Positions 1 through 9,120 of a DNA stretch of 64,000 bases are shown here, one piece after another. The stretch spans positions 62,001-126,000 of the forward strand of contig JACJXR010000005.1 in NCBI GenBank assembly GCA_020636505.1, written 5' to 3'. Position 1 is the stretch's first letter, and the number at the start of each line of letters is the position of its first letter. The notes beneath the pieces are model-generated. The model searched no databases. It was not told the origin of the DNA and saw only the letters and a list, made by a program, of their open reading frames with translations. Made by a program: the position numbers and the translations under genes. The DNA is from Chitinophagales bacterium (lineage in GTDB: Bacteria > Bacteroidota > Bacteroidia > Chitinophagales > Chitinophagaceae).

Positions 1-1
1 G

Positions 2-2053
2 CTGAAAACACTGCCACGCGACGGCGAAAGGCTATTGGTGAAAGCCGGTGAGGAAAATGCCGGATTGGTAGACATTGGTGACGGTCTTGGCTGTGTGTTC
101 AAAATAGAAAGTCATAACCACCCATCCGCCATCGAGCCTTTCCAAGGTGCGGCAACAGGTGTGGGTGGTATCCACCGAGATATATTCACCATGGGTGCGC
201 GCCCGATAGCGGCACTCAACTCGCTCCGCTTCGGCCGTTTGGAAAATCCAAAGACCAAGTGGTTGTTGAAAGGTGTGGTAAAAGGCATTGGCCATTACGG
301 CAACTGCTTTGGTGTACCGACAGTAGGTGGTGAGATATATTTCGACGAATGTTACCAAACCAACCCGTTGGTGAATGCCATGAGTGTAGGTGTTATAGAC
401 CCTAAGTTCATGGTATCGGCTACATCTCACGGTGCCGGCAACAGCGTATTCATAGTAGGTGCATCAACCGGCAAAGACGGTATAGGTGGTGCATCATTTG
501 CATCGGCAGACATTACAGAAGAAAGTGCAAACGATCTACCTGCGGTACAAGTGGGTGACCCGTTTGAAGAAAAGAAACTGTTGGAAGCTTGTTTGGAAGT
601 AATACCGACAGGTGCATTGATAGGCATGCAGGATATGGGTGCGGCAGGTATCACCTGCTCGTGCAGCGAGATGAGTGCCAAGGGCGAGCACGGTATGATC
701 ATCCATCTTGATAAAGTACCTACTCGTCAGGACAATATGCTGCCTTGGGAAATGCTACTCAGCGAGAGCCAAGAGCGTATGTTGATAGTGGTGAAGAAAG
801 GCCGTGAGCAAGAAGTGATAGACATCTTCACCAAGTGGGATATACACTGTGAGCAGATAGGTGAAGTGACGGAAGATAAGAACCTGAAATACTACATGAA
901 CGATGAGCTTGTTGCAGATGTACCGGCCGAAAGTCTTGTATTGGGCGGTGGTGCTCCCGTTTATGAAAGAGAATATTCAGAGCCTAAGTACTTTGAAAAA
1001 ATAAATGCTTTCAACATCGACAATGTTGCAGAACCAACCGACCTGAAAGCAGTGGCTAAGCAACTGGTACAGTTGCCAACCATCGCATCCAAACGTTGGG
1101 TGTATGAGCAATACGACAGCATGGTGGGTACTGGTAATACAAACACCAACGAACCGAGTGACGCAGCAGTTGTTCGTGTACACGGCAGTAAAAAAGGTAT
1201 CGCATGTACTACAGACTGTAACAGCCGATATGTGTTTGCAGACCCTCTTAAAGGAGGTATGATAGCAGTGAGTGAAGCAGCAAGGAATATTGTCTGCAGT
1301 GGTGGTGAGCCGGTGGCCATCACCAACTGTTTGAACTTCGGTAACCCGTACAATCCTGAAGTGTACTATCAATTCGTACATGCCATTAAGGGTATGGGTG
1401 TAGCCTGTGAAAAGTTAGGAACTCCTGTTACGGGTGGTAACGTGAGCTTCTACAACCAGAGCAGCGACGACGGGCCTGTATATCCTACACCTACAATCGG
1501 CATGGTGGGTATATTGGACGACCTACACCAGAAGATGACCATGTACTTCAAAGAAGAAGGCGACATCATCTATGTGATAGGCATGAACAGAAATGACATC
1601 AATTGCTCAGAATACCTACACAAAATATGTGGCGTTGACTACAGCCCTGCTCCACACTTCGATATGGAAGAAGAGCATTCATTGCAACAAACTGTGTTGA
1701 AAGTAACACGCGAGAAGCTGGTACACAGTGCACACGATATTTCAGAAGGTGGTTTGTTCGTAACATTGATGGAAAGCTGTTTCCAAAATAATATGGGCTT
1801 TGATATAGATACAGACCCGAACTTGAGAAAAGACGCTTACCTGTTTGGCGAAGCACAAAGCAGAGTTGTAGTGACGGTTAATCATACGCGCAAGCGCGAC
1901 TTTGAAGCGGCAATGGCCAACCATCCACATTTCATTGAAATAGGTACTGTGAAAGCCGGTGGCGAAATGACCATCGACGGTGATAGCTGGGGCAACATCA
2001 GCGAGTGGAAAGAGATGTACAATACAGCAATAGAAAAATTAGTGACCGGCTAA
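2..2053 (+). CDS. purL: phosphoribosylformylglycinamidine synthase PurL, 5' end missing
   Basis: ATP- and glutamine-dependent conversion of FGAR to FGAM, step four of purine synthesis, in the cytoplasm. The reading frame is open from base 2, so the N-terminus lies outside the window. The visible part starts just before the ATP/substrate motif KIESHNHPSAIEPFQGAATG and has a second synthetase half containing CTTDCNSRY, NCLNFGNP and GGNVSFYNQ, with the late motif AHDISEGGL. About 683 codons are visible, so the missing piece is short if this is the roughly 740-residue small PurL form that needs separate PurQ and PurS. Neither partner is in the window. A strong terminator follows 20 bases after the stop. 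Identity is certain; completeness is not knowable here. Confidence 0.96.
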   Translation: MKTLPRDGERLLVKAGEENAGLVDIGDGLGCVFKIESHNHPSAIEPFQGAATGVGGIHRDIFTMGARPIAALNSLRFGRLENPKTKWLLKGVVKGIGHYGNCFGVPTVGGEIYFDECYQTNPLVNAMSVGVIDPKFMVSATSHGAGNSVFIVGASTGKDGIGGASFASADITEESANDLPAVQVGDPFEEKKLLEACLEVIPTGALIGMQDMGAAGITCSCSEMSAKGEHGMIIHLDKVPTRQDNMLPWEMLLSESQERMLIVVKKGREQEVIDIFTKWDIHCEQIGEVTEDKNLKYYMNDELVADVPAESLVLGGGAPVYEREYSEPKYFEKINAFNIDNVAEPTDLKAVAKQLVQLPTIASKRWVYEQYDSMVGTGNTNTNEPSDAAVVRVHGSKKGIACTTDCNSRYVFADPLKGGMIAVSEAARNIVCSGGEPVAITNCLNFGNPYNPEVYYQFVHAIKGMGVACEKLGTPVTGGNVSFYNQSSDDGPVYPTPTIGMVGILDDLHQKMTMYFKEEGDIIYVIGMNRNDINCSEYLHKICGVDYSPAPHFDMEEEHSLQQTVLKVTREKLVHSAHDISEGGLFVTLMESCFQNNMGFDIDTDPNLRKDAYLFGEAQSRVVVTVNHTRKRDFEAAMANHPHFIEIGTVKAGGEMTIDGDSWGNISEWKEMYNTAIEKLVTG

Positions 2054-2072
2054 TTGAAAATAACATTCTTTA

Positions 2073-2100
2073 AAAGCGTCACATCCGTGGCGCTTTTTTT
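2073..2100 (+). terminator. rho-independent terminator after purL
   Basis: Ten-base stem AAAGCGTCAC / GTGGCGCTTT with a four-base loop and one G-T pair, running into a T tract that ends at 2100. It sits 20 bases after the purL stop codon. Confidence 0.9.
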
Positions 2101-2114
2101 ATACTTTGTCGGCT

Positions 2115-2312
2115 ATGAGTAACGCTCTGAAATACACCATACTCTTCTTGATAACCACCATTGTATACGGTGGCATACATTTTCTGTTCCTTTATGCAGC
2201 AAAAGATGTAACTGTGGGTGAAGCAGCCCAAGAAGCCACGATGGCGGGAGTGTTCTTTACAGTATTTATCACCGCGATATTTCTGATAATCAGACCAAAG
2301 AAGAAAAAGTAA
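2115..2312 (+). CDS. small two-helix membrane protein
   Basis: A 65-residue protein of unknown function. Two hydrophobic segments, at about residues 5-26 and 43-60, are separated by a short loop with DVTVGEAAQEA, and the protein ends in RPKKKK, a basic tail expected on the cytoplasmic side. I chose the ATG at 2115 rather than the in-frame TTG nine bases upstream, because that TTG is part of an imperfect -7 box (TATACTTTG) whose last base is only six bases before the ATG. It lies between the purL terminator and the convergent lipoprotein remnant, so it is probably monocistronic. I do not recognise the family. Confidence 0.6.
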   Translation: MSNALKYTILFLITTIVYGGIHFLFLYAAKDVTVGEAAQEATMAGVFFTVFITAIFLIIRPKKKK

Positions 2313-2340
2313 AACAAGTCCGTATATAATAATAATGTTG

Positions 2341-3305
2341 TTAGTCGTTAATAGTAGTAGAACCTGTCATCTCCATAGGTATGATCATACCATCAGGTAT
2401 TTGATCGTTAGGCTTGATGATAACGCTATCGCCAGTAGATTGATTGATGGTTGCTTTAGTTACCCATCCTGTTTGCGGGTCTAATTCATATTCTGCATCA
2501 TACTCTCCATTCAGATCGTACTTAGCATCCATTCCATTAACTTTTGCATACGCATCCTTATCGGCTGTTTCCAGCTTTACTTTACCTTGTATATGCACAT
2601 TGCCGTCTTGCTCGCCAAGATAAGTATATATAACATTGTACGTACCTTCCATGGCACTTTGCATGTCAATGTTTTTCACCAAGGTATCATTTGTCTTCAC
2701 CTTAGCATGCGGATTAAGATTCAGGAACATCTAAAAAAAGAGCTTTTCATTGCATTCTCTCCATATGCCTACTTCATTTGAGATAGTGTAGCACTTATTT
2801 TATCCTCACCGATCTCAGGAAACTTTGATGCTAATACTCCTATTGCAGACTCAAATAGCGTGTCAACACCCTTAACACTTTCGACGTTACCTTTATTATT
2901 CATCTTCACGACAAATGGTTTGTTTGTCACCTCTTTTACCATCATAGAGAACAACTGTTGCATAATATTACCATCATCACTAACCTCTACATCACTATCC
3001 GCATCTATGTCCATTCCTGCATTCTTAAGGGACATTTTCAACCTGTTCATTTGTGTTTTCAAGGTATATATACCATCAGCTATATCAGTAACCTCAAATG
3101 TCATGTTACTGACCATATTTATCGTCATGTCAATAGTCTGAGGGCCTATTTTCTGACTGATATCCATTGTGGAATTTTGATTGTAATCATAGGTGCTGCC
3201 TTTAGTCTGTTTGATCTGTATTTCTTTAGCATCATTTCCTCCGCCTTCTGCACCGCAAGACAGGAATAAAATTGACAGGGATAACAGGAATAATAATTTT
3301 CTCAT
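2341..3305 (-). pseudogene. broken DUF6263-like lipoprotein gene
   Basis: The first segment (3305 to 2769, 178 residues) begins with a lipoprotein signal ending LSILFLSCGAEGG and stops at an amber codon at 2769-2771. Reading on in the same frame gives AYGENAMKSSFLDV, then the frame must slip by one near 2725-2745 to continue as FLNLNPHAKVKTNDTLVKN and on to a stop at 2341. Rejoined, this is about 320 residues and resembles DUF6263, a Bacteroidota lipoprotein family of about that length. The downstream segment has no plausible start of its own: its first ATG (2728-2730) directly follows a TAG. It is therefore a gene with one nonsense and one frameshift lesion about 30-40 bases apart, or a pair of sequencing errors. 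Family assignment is moderate; the broken state is read directly. Confidence 0.72.
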
Positions 3306-3344
3306 CTTAAATAAGATTATACAATTATAGAGTATAAGTCCAAC

Positions 3345-3360
3345 ATATCATATATGATAT
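3345..3360. repeat. 16-base perfect palindrome ATATCATATATGATAT
   Basis: Fully self-complementary AT-rich sequence, 40-55 bases upstream of the start codon of the broken lipoprotein gene and downstream of the acyltransferase stop. It could be an operator or a weak hairpin; nothing in the sequence decides between them. Confidence 0.5.
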
Positions 3361-3393
3361 TGAAAACTAGTATTGCTCCGAAAAGACAAACCA

Positions 3394-4446
3394 CTACCTG
3401 AACTTATTTTTCAACTTCAGTACAGGCTTTTCTAACAGCTCATAAGATATTATAGCTATTACTATTGTAAGGATGATATTGTATGGGAACTGCTGTACAG
3501 ACAATCCCTCTGCAGGGCCAGTTCTAAGGAAAAAGCCCTGATATACGTAGATACCATAAGATATTTTACCTATATACCTCAAAGGTGCAAAATCTAAGAA
3601 CTTACCGGCACCACTTGTCTGGTTGAAAAAGAGCCAGGTAAGGAATAAAGAAACACCCGTAGCTATAAATAAATAGCTAATGCTTAATAATGCATCAGAT
3701 AAATAAAGTGGTGCTGCATAAAGTAATAATGCTAAAAGTAGCACCTTATTGTTTTCGTGTAACAAATCTTTAAGCCTATAACAATACTTGTATACCAGTA
3801 TAGCAAATAAGCTACCGATCATTATTGGTGCTACAGCAGGTACAAACCATCTGTCAACCAAAAACTTATCTCCCAGTGTTTCTGTACCATATTGCATATC
3901 CGGAAGAATGTACTTGGCTATTATACACAGGAATAGTAGTACAGCAGCAATACCAATAAGCTTTCTGGCCTTAGGTGTGAACACTAATACCACTGGCCAC
4001 AACAGGTAATACTGCTCTTCAACCGCTAATGACCACATATGCCCTAACTCACCAGTGTAGAACTGTTTGGGGATGAAGTTATATATATAGGTAACACCCA
4101 TCACAAAGCCGACCGCTGAGCCACGAATCATAACCATTTTCATAAGTATGGCTATTGCAATGTAGAATACTACTAATGGTGGTAACAAACGTAGGAACCT
4201 TCTGATATAGAAGTTCTTAAAACTGATAGTACCTGTCTGTTTTTTTTCGATCAATAATATCCTTGTGATCAGAAAGCCACTAAGCGAGAAGAATATCTGA
4301 ACACCAGTCAGGCCAGAAAATAAAAGCCATGCTCTTTGCTGCATGAAGTCACTATCGGGTATCAATTGGTCAAGACCCATGTGTGTCAGTACAACAAACA
4401 AAATTGAAAATGCACGTAAGCCGTCGTAGCCTTTAATGTACTTCAT
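3394..4446 (-). CDS. acyltransferase 3 family membrane protein
   Basis: Integral membrane O-acyltransferase of the OafA/YrhL type (350 residues, usual for the membrane domain alone). It starts MKYIKGYDGLRAFSILFVVL followed by THMG, whose His (residue 22) corresponds to the conserved family His. RRFLRLLPPLV follows near residue 78, and about ten hydrophobic segments run to the C-terminus, which ends LEKPVLKLKNKF. Such proteins transfer acetyl or other acyl groups to extracytoplasmic sugars (O-antigen, exopolysaccharide or peptidoglycan). The acceptor here is unknown. There is no attached SGNH domain. It sits alone between the lipoprotein remnant and the PagL-like gene, so context gives no substrate hint. 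Confidence 0.85.
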   Translation of the reverse strand: MKYIKGYDGLRAFSILFVVLTHMGLDQLIPDSDFMQQRAWLLFSGLTGVQIFFSLSGFLITRILLIEKKQTGTISFKNFYIRRFLRLLPPLVVFYIAIAILMKMVMIRGSAVGFVMGVTYIYNFIPKQFYTGELGHMWSLAVEEQYYLLWPVVLVFTPKARKLIGIAAVLLFLCIIAKYILPDMQYGTETLGDKFLVDRWFVPAVAPIMIGSLFAILVYKYCYRLKDLLHENNKVLLLALLLYAAPLYLSDALLSISYLFIATGVSLFLTWLFFNQTSGAGKFLDFAPLRYIGKISYGIYVYQGFFLRTGPAEGLSVQQFPYNIILTIVIAIISYELLEKPVLKLKNKFR

Positions 4447-4504
4447 CTGCGATTCGTGTCCGCTAAAGTAACAACTTTATGCTACTTTGATATTATCATA
4501 TCGT

Positions 4505-5620
4505 TTAAAACCCCACTCCCAAGCTAAACTCAAGATGCGATGCTTCCAAATTGTTCGACTTGATGAAACAGTTGGCGGTAAGTTCTTTCAGTATACCTTT
4601 TTCTTGCTGAATGATGTAGTAGCAATAGCCTAACTTCTGTATGGTGAGGTCTTCGTTGGTGACTGTACGTTTGAACGGTATACCTAAATGCGCCAATACA
4701 CCCACACGTCCAATGATGAATTCGTGACCTACAAATATCGCTCCCTCCCATGAGTTGGCTCTTTCTTCACCTATCTCTATTTCGTTTAGGCGCAAGAAAG
4801 ACTCCACCGACTTGTAATAACTGTAATCAATACCTGCCAATATCTTGTTTCGGCTACCGTATCTCCAACTGCCATACAATGTGGCTGTGTATACCGGGTA
4901 TTGTGGACCGTCTGTATTACCATACTCAACCAACCCCATGCCTACCCTCGCTTGCACCATCCACCTGTTGGGTAGTGATAATTGAGAGAAGTTCTTCAAA
5001 GCTTTTGGAGGGTCATCCGTAACAGGGAAATATCGCACACCGATATGTCCACCATACATATTGACACCGAGGTTGGGCAGCTTGAACGAACCGTTGGACA
5101 CGTGTGAATAGTTGAAGCCCGCATGTATATGCACATGATGATTCAACTTATACCGCAACTGTGTGGTGAACATGGTAAAGTTGTTCACGTGGCTACCAAT
5201 GAGGTTGTTCACCGTATCGAAAGAAGGGTAACGCTCGTAGGTTTTGGAGATATACCCTATACCATAGCCGAACCTGCAGGTCCATTCCAACTTTTCGCCT
5301 TTTATGATGGGGAACTCCCATACAGGGTACAAGCCGATACATTTACCGTATATGGAGTCGATGCCGTAGTTGGTATAAGTAATGCCCAATCCGAACAAAG
5401 GATATTTGCGCCTTGCCTGCCATTCTTTGTTGCCGTTTGTTTGTTTGAGTATGTTGATGTCTATGGCATATGAGCTTTTAGGCACAGGTGGGAAGATGTA
5501 GTTATGCTTCAACACCTTTCCGAATATGGGATTGACCTCAACCCCATAACCGGCCAGCCATTCTTGCGCTGTGACGGAGAACGACCAAAACAATAACGTA
5601 CAAACAAACAGTATCCTCAT
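4505..5620 (-). CDS. PagL-like lipid A deacylase / acyloxyacyl hydrolase family outer membrane protein
   Basis: A 371-residue secreted protein with a signal peptide of about 19 residues (MRILFVCTLLFWSFSVTAQ). The motif SHVSNGSFKLPNLGVNMYGG places His173 and Ser175 in the H-x-S-N arrangement of PagL, the outer membrane lipid A 3-O-deacylase. It is followed by alternating beta-strand-like sequence ending in GVGF, consistent with a barrel terminus. It is about twice the length of classical PagL (about 170 residues), as is common in Bacteroidota members annotated as acyloxyacyl hydrolase. The expected role is trimming of lipid A or related lipids at the cell surface; actual activity is inferred. 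It is divergent from mqnD with 73 bases between. Confidence 0.72.
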   Translation of the reverse strand: MRILFVCTLLFWSFSVTAQEWLAGYGVEVNPIFGKVLKHNYIFPPVPKSSYAIDINILKQTNGNKEWQARRKYPLFGLGITYTNYGIDSIYGKCIGLYPVWEFPIIKGEKLEWTCRFGYGIGYISKTYERYPSFDTVNNLIGSHVNNFTMFTTQLRYKLNHHVHIHAGFNYSHVSNGSFKLPNLGVNMYGGHIGVRYFPVTDDPPKALKNFSQLSLPNRWMVQARVGMGLVEYGNTDGPQYPVYTATLYGSWRYGSRNKILAGIDYSYYKSVESFLRLNEIEIGEERANSWEGAIFVGHEFIIGRVGVLAHLGIPFKRTVTNEDLTIQKLGYCYYIIQQEKGILKELTANCFIKSNNLEASHLEFSLGVGF

Positions 5621-5693
5621 ACCTATTACAAGGTTCTAAAATAGGAATAATAATGAGAGCTAACCCTGAGAACTATGTAAATTGCATGCTGTT

Positions 5694-6521
5694 ATGAAAC
5701 TGACGATAGGTTTTAGCCCATGTCCGAACGATACGTTCATCTTCGATGCGATGGTGAATGGCAAGATAGATACCAAGGGTATAGACTTCGAGTATGTGCC
5801 TGAAGATGTGGAGACGCTGAACAGATGGGCTATAGAAGGAAAGCTGAATATCACCAAGCTTAGCTACAATACGTTCTTACAGTGTGTTGACACATACGCA
5901 CTATTGCACAGCGGCAGCGCATTGGGCAAAGGTGTTGGACCGTTACTGATTTCCAAAACACCGAAAAGCCTTGATGAAATAAACGACTTACACATAGCCA
6001 TACCGGGAAAGAACACCACAGCCAACTTGTTGTTGACATTGGCATATCCGCAGGCTACCAACAAAACGGAATACATTTTCAGTGCAATAGAAGATGCCGT
6101 GTTGAATGAAGAGGTGGATGCAGGACTAATCATTCATGAGAACAGATTCACTTATCAACAAAGAGGATTGCATAAGATAATGGACCTTGGCGATTGGTGG
6201 GAACAGTCAACAGGTGCGGCCATTCCTCTTGGTGGCATAGTTGCCAAGCGTAGCATGGATAAAGAGTTGATAGCAACCGTTGACAGTATCATTAAAGAGA
6301 GTATACAATACTCTTGGGAGCATTACCCAAACCTTGCAGGATTTGTGATAGACAATGCGCAAGAAATGGAAGAAGATGTGATGCGCCAACATATAGAACT
6401 ATACGTGAACGAATACAGCACAGAACTTGGAGCAGTTGGCGAACAAGCCATCAATACATTGTTTGAGAAAGCGGTCCAAGCAGGTATTATCAATAAAATG
6501 CCCGAACAGATTTTCTATTGA
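5694..6521 (+). CDS. mqnD: 1,4-dihydroxy-6-naphthoate synthase MqnD
   Basis: Fourth enzyme of the futalosine pathway to menaquinone, forming 1,4-dihydroxy-6-naphthoate from cyclic dehypoxanthine futalosine. The start MKLTIGFSPCPNDTFIFDAM is the family signature; a periplasmic-binding-protein-like fold is expected over the whole 275 residues, with EVDAGLIIHE in the C-terminal lobe. I chose ATG 5694; an upstream in-frame TTG at 5682 gives a poor extension. The stop overlaps the stop of the convergent hpt gene by seven bases. The gene implies menaquinone as respiratory quinone, which fits the alternative complex III operon later in the window. The other mqn genes are not here. Confidence 0.93.
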   Translation: MKLTIGFSPCPNDTFIFDAMVNGKIDTKGIDFEYVPEDVETLNRWAIEGKLNITKLSYNTFLQCVDTYALLHSGSALGKGVGPLLISKTPKSLDEINDLHIAIPGKNTTANLLLTLAYPQATNKTEYIFSAIEDAVLNEEVDAGLIIHENRFTYQQRGLHKIMDLGDWWEQSTGAAIPLGGIVAKRSMDKELIATVDSIIKESIQYSWEHYPNLAGFVIDNAQEMEEDVMRQHIELYVNEYSTELGAVGEQAINTLFEKAVQAGIINKMPEQIFY

Positions 6522-7060
6522 TCGTCCACTACGGAATAGATATGCGTCAGATTGCGGCCTGCGCCGTCATAGTCCAAACCATAACCAACAACAAACTTAT
6601 CGGGTATTTCAAAACCAATGTAGTCTATCGGCACATCGTGTGTACGTGCATCGGGCTTTGATAATAGGCTGACCACTTTCAACGATGCCGGATGTTGTGC
6701 ATTTATAATAGGGAGTAATTCACTCAAAGTTTTACCCGTATCGATGATGTCTTCCACAACCAACACGTGTCGATCGTTTACATCTTCTTTCAATCCGATG
6801 ACAGTTAGTACACTACCGGTAGATTCTGTTCCTTGGTAGGAGCTGAGTTTTATGAAAGAAATTTCCGCAGGAATATCTATTGCATGAAAAAGGTCGGCGG
6901 CAAAGATGAACGAACCGTTCAACACACCGACAAACAGAGGGTTCTTTCCTTTATAGTCTTCTTCTATCTGTTTGCCTAGTTCGCATACACGTTCCCATAT
7001 CTTATTCCTGTGTAGGAATATCTCAAATCTCTTATCATGAACAGTAACGTGTTGCTCCAT
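6515..7060 (-). CDS. hpt: hypoxanthine phosphoribosyltransferase
   Basis: Purine salvage enzyme (181 residues) converting hypoxanthine or guanine plus PRPP to IMP or GMP. The PRPP-binding loop VLVVEDIIDTGKTLSE lies near residues 98-113, and the N-terminal FVGVLNGSFIFAADL and the late DYIGFEIPDKFVVGYGLDY motif are typical. The ATG at 7060 is five bases after the stop of the upstream glucosaminidase gene, so the two are probably co-transcribed. The 3' end overlaps mqnD on the other strand. A second route to IMP, purH, lies 32 kb away. Confidence 0.95.
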   Translation of the reverse strand: MEQHVTVHDKRFEIFLHRNKIWERVCELGKQIEEDYKGKNPLFVGVLNGSFIFAADLFHAIDIPAEISFIKLSSYQGTESTGSVLTVIGLKEDVNDRHVLVVEDIIDTGKTLSELLPIINAQHPASLKVVSLLSKPDARTHDVPIDYIGFEIPDKFVVGYGLDYDGAGRNLTHIYSVVDDQ

Positions 7061-7064
7061 TTCA

Positions 7065-9092
7065 TCACTGCTTTATGCGCAGTTCTTGCCCTACTTTTAT
7101 TGCGTCGAAATCAAGGTCGTTCCATTCCATCAACTGACGAACGGATATGCTATGCTGCTTGGCGATTGAATATGCCGTATCACCTTGTTTCACTTTGTAG
7201 TATTTGGACGGGTCGCGTTGTGGCTGTTGTGCCTGCTGATAACGCGGGTTGTTGGCTACCTCATTGCTTTTGTTCTCCGTATATACCACTTGGTCGAACT
7301 GGGCCTTTAGCTTGTCCAACTCCGTCATAGGTTTTTGAACAGGAGCCGCGGCAGGTGCGGTAGCTACCGGTGGTGGCGCGTTCTCTGCCTCTTTGCGAGC
7401 TCTTCTTTCTTCTCTTCTTCTTTCCCTTTCAGACATTTCAGGTTCAGCTGCTGCAACAGGCTCCTGCGGTGTTGCGTTCGGGTCTACATACCTTGGATTG
7501 TTGTATTGGCTCGACGAGGCAGGAGCAGGTGTATCGTACGAATCATCCTCTTCGCTAGAACCGCCGATGGTAGCATTATACCTCGGGTTGTTGGCGGGAG
7601 GTACATTGTCGTAATCCCTGTTGTCGCTGATTATCTGATCAGCAAGGTTCGATGTACTTACCGACTCTTGCGTCTGCGGAGTGTTGTATTGATATTGAGT
7701 TTGTGGTTGTGTTTGCTGTTGGGCAACAGGATTACCGTTTCCGTCTCTCGGCACATAACGTGGATTGTTGTATGCCTCTTGCGGATTGGATACCGGTTGT
7801 TGTCTTGCAACCTGCTGTACAGGTTCGGGCTCTTCTTGCTTCACGACTGTCACCCTTGGCTTTTCCATAGCATGCGTTTGCAACTCTACGGTGATACCCG
7901 GTACCGGTTCTTCATCTTCTTCCATCATATTCATCTCACGTAGGTACTTCAACTGTATGCCTTCGCGCTGTGCGATGATCTGCATTGTTTCTCCAGGCTT
8001 CACAAGGTGCATCGGCCTGATGCCCCAGAAATGCTTGCGCTCAAGGTACAATGGCATATCAGCAGGTAACGGCTCTTCCTTAAGGTCGTTCATCTCCAAA
8101 AACTTCTGGTAGCGTATACCATTCTTCACAGCATATTGCAAAGGCATGTCTCCCCTCTTACCATAAACGGCTTTCAGGTTGTTTATCTTAACAACAGTCA
8201 TTGGAGCATTGTCTGTGGACTGCTGTGTTTGTTGCTGCCTTGCAGGTTTTGTCCAAGAACGACTGCTTGTTCTTGTTGTACGTGTTTGGCTGTACGCAGG
8301 CTGAGTATTTGTCGGAGCAGGAGTAGGCGTAGCAACGGGAACAGGAGTTGGAGTGGTTGTTGCCGCAACCGTCGGTGCAGGTGTTGGTGTAGGCGTAGAT
8401 GCACTTGCTCCTCTGTATCTTGGGTTGGTGGCTACAGGGTTGTTGTTGTAGCTATTGGTTTGCGCAGGCGGCGTATATGTTTGTTGCCTTGCAGGTTGTG
8501 GTGTGGATGCAGGTTTGGCAACAGGAGCAGGCGTAGTGCTTGCAACAGTGCCTCCCACATCGTTGCCCATTGCCATGTAGGTGTACTGGGTCAAACGGTA
8601 TCTTTCTATCAGATCGATAAGCAGCTTAGGATAGTTCGGATTGGTGGCATAACCTGCTCTTCTCAATCCGTATGCCCATGCCGCATAGTCTGTTATTGAA
8701 TTCTGGAACAAAGACGCGTATCTCGGATTGCCTTTCAGATAGTCCGAATGGTCTTGCCAACTTTCGAAATCAAGATTGTATTTTCTGAAACATTCGTTGG
8801 GACGGTCATCAGTGTATTGGTAAGTCAACCCTGTCCAGCCTGCCTTGCATTTGATGCCGAAGTGGTTGTTGGCGTTCACCGCCAATTCGCTTCTTCCGGC
8901 ACCCGACTCGTGAATGGCTTGAGCCAATTTTATGGCGGCAGGTATCCCGGAGCGTTGCTGTTCACTCATTGCGAGGTTTCTGTAACGCTCAATATATTGC
9001 TGAACAAATGCGTCGTCCTGAGCGAACAAGCTTGTTGTGAACAACAGTATGCACAACGTTGTAATAAAGCTTGCCTTCAACACTTTCTTCAT
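7065..9092 (-). CDS. secreted glucosaminidase with LysM domains and repeated NPRY linker
   Basis: Peptidoglycan hydrolase exported by a signal peptide (MKKVLKASFITTLCILLFTT then SLFAQ). The N-terminal third is an FlgJ/LytG-type glucosaminidase domain: IKLAQAIHESGAGRSELAVN, with the catalytic Glu in HESGAG, then NNHFGIKC and YATNPNYPKLLIDLIERYRL. The middle is a long linker rich in P, T, Q and N in which (N/T)NPRY recurs five times. Two LysM-like units lie in the middle (one contains HLVKPGETMQIIAQREGIQL) and one at the C-terminus (YYKVKQGDTAYSIAKQHSIS). I chose the ATG at 9092; an ATG two codons earlier is possible. It sits between the O-methyltransferase (28 bases upstream) and hpt. A septum- or wall-associated cleavage role is inferred. 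Confidence 0.85.
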   Translation of the reverse strand: MKKVLKASFITTLCILLFTTSLFAQDDAFVQQYIERYRNLAMSEQQRSGIPAAIKLAQAIHESGAGRSELAVNANNHFGIKCKAGWTGLTYQYTDDRPNECFRKYNLDFESWQDHSDYLKGNPRYASLFQNSITDYAAWAYGLRRAGYATNPNYPKLLIDLIERYRLTQYTYMAMGNDVGGTVASTTPAPVAKPASTPQPARQQTYTPPAQTNSYNNNPVATNPRYRGASASTPTPTPAPTVAATTTPTPVPVATPTPAPTNTQPAYSQTRTTRTSSRSWTKPARQQQTQQSTDNAPMTVVKINNLKAVYGKRGDMPLQYAVKNGIRYQKFLEMNDLKEEPLPADMPLYLERKHFWGIRPMHLVKPGETMQIIAQREGIQLKYLREMNMMEEDEEPVPGITVELQTHAMEKPRVTVVKQEEPEPVQQVARQQPVSNPQEAYNNPRYVPRDGNGNPVAQQQTQPQTQYQYNTPQTQESVSTSNLADQIISDNRDYDNVPPANNPRYNATIGGSSEEDDSYDTPAPASSSQYNNPRYVDPNATPQEPVAAAEPEMSERERRREERRARKEAENAPPPVATAPAAAPVQKPMTELDKLKAQFDQVVYTENKSNEVANNPRYQQAQQPQRDPSKYYKVKQGDTAYSIAKQHSISVRQLMEWNDLDFDAIKVGQELRIKQ

Positions 9093-9120
9093 ACACATAT
9101 GGGTTAAATGTTTTTTATTT

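Noticed and set aside
2341..2730. Separate 129-residue gene downstream of the lipoprotein
   Set aside because: Its ATG immediately follows an in-frame TAG, it has no signal peptide or promoter, and its sequence continues the upstream lipoprotein.
7335..8699. Long Cys/Arg/Ser-rich plus-strand frames opposite the glucosaminidase gene
   Set aside because: They are antisense to a clear gene with low-complexity codons (P, T, Q, N), which produces long spurious open frames.
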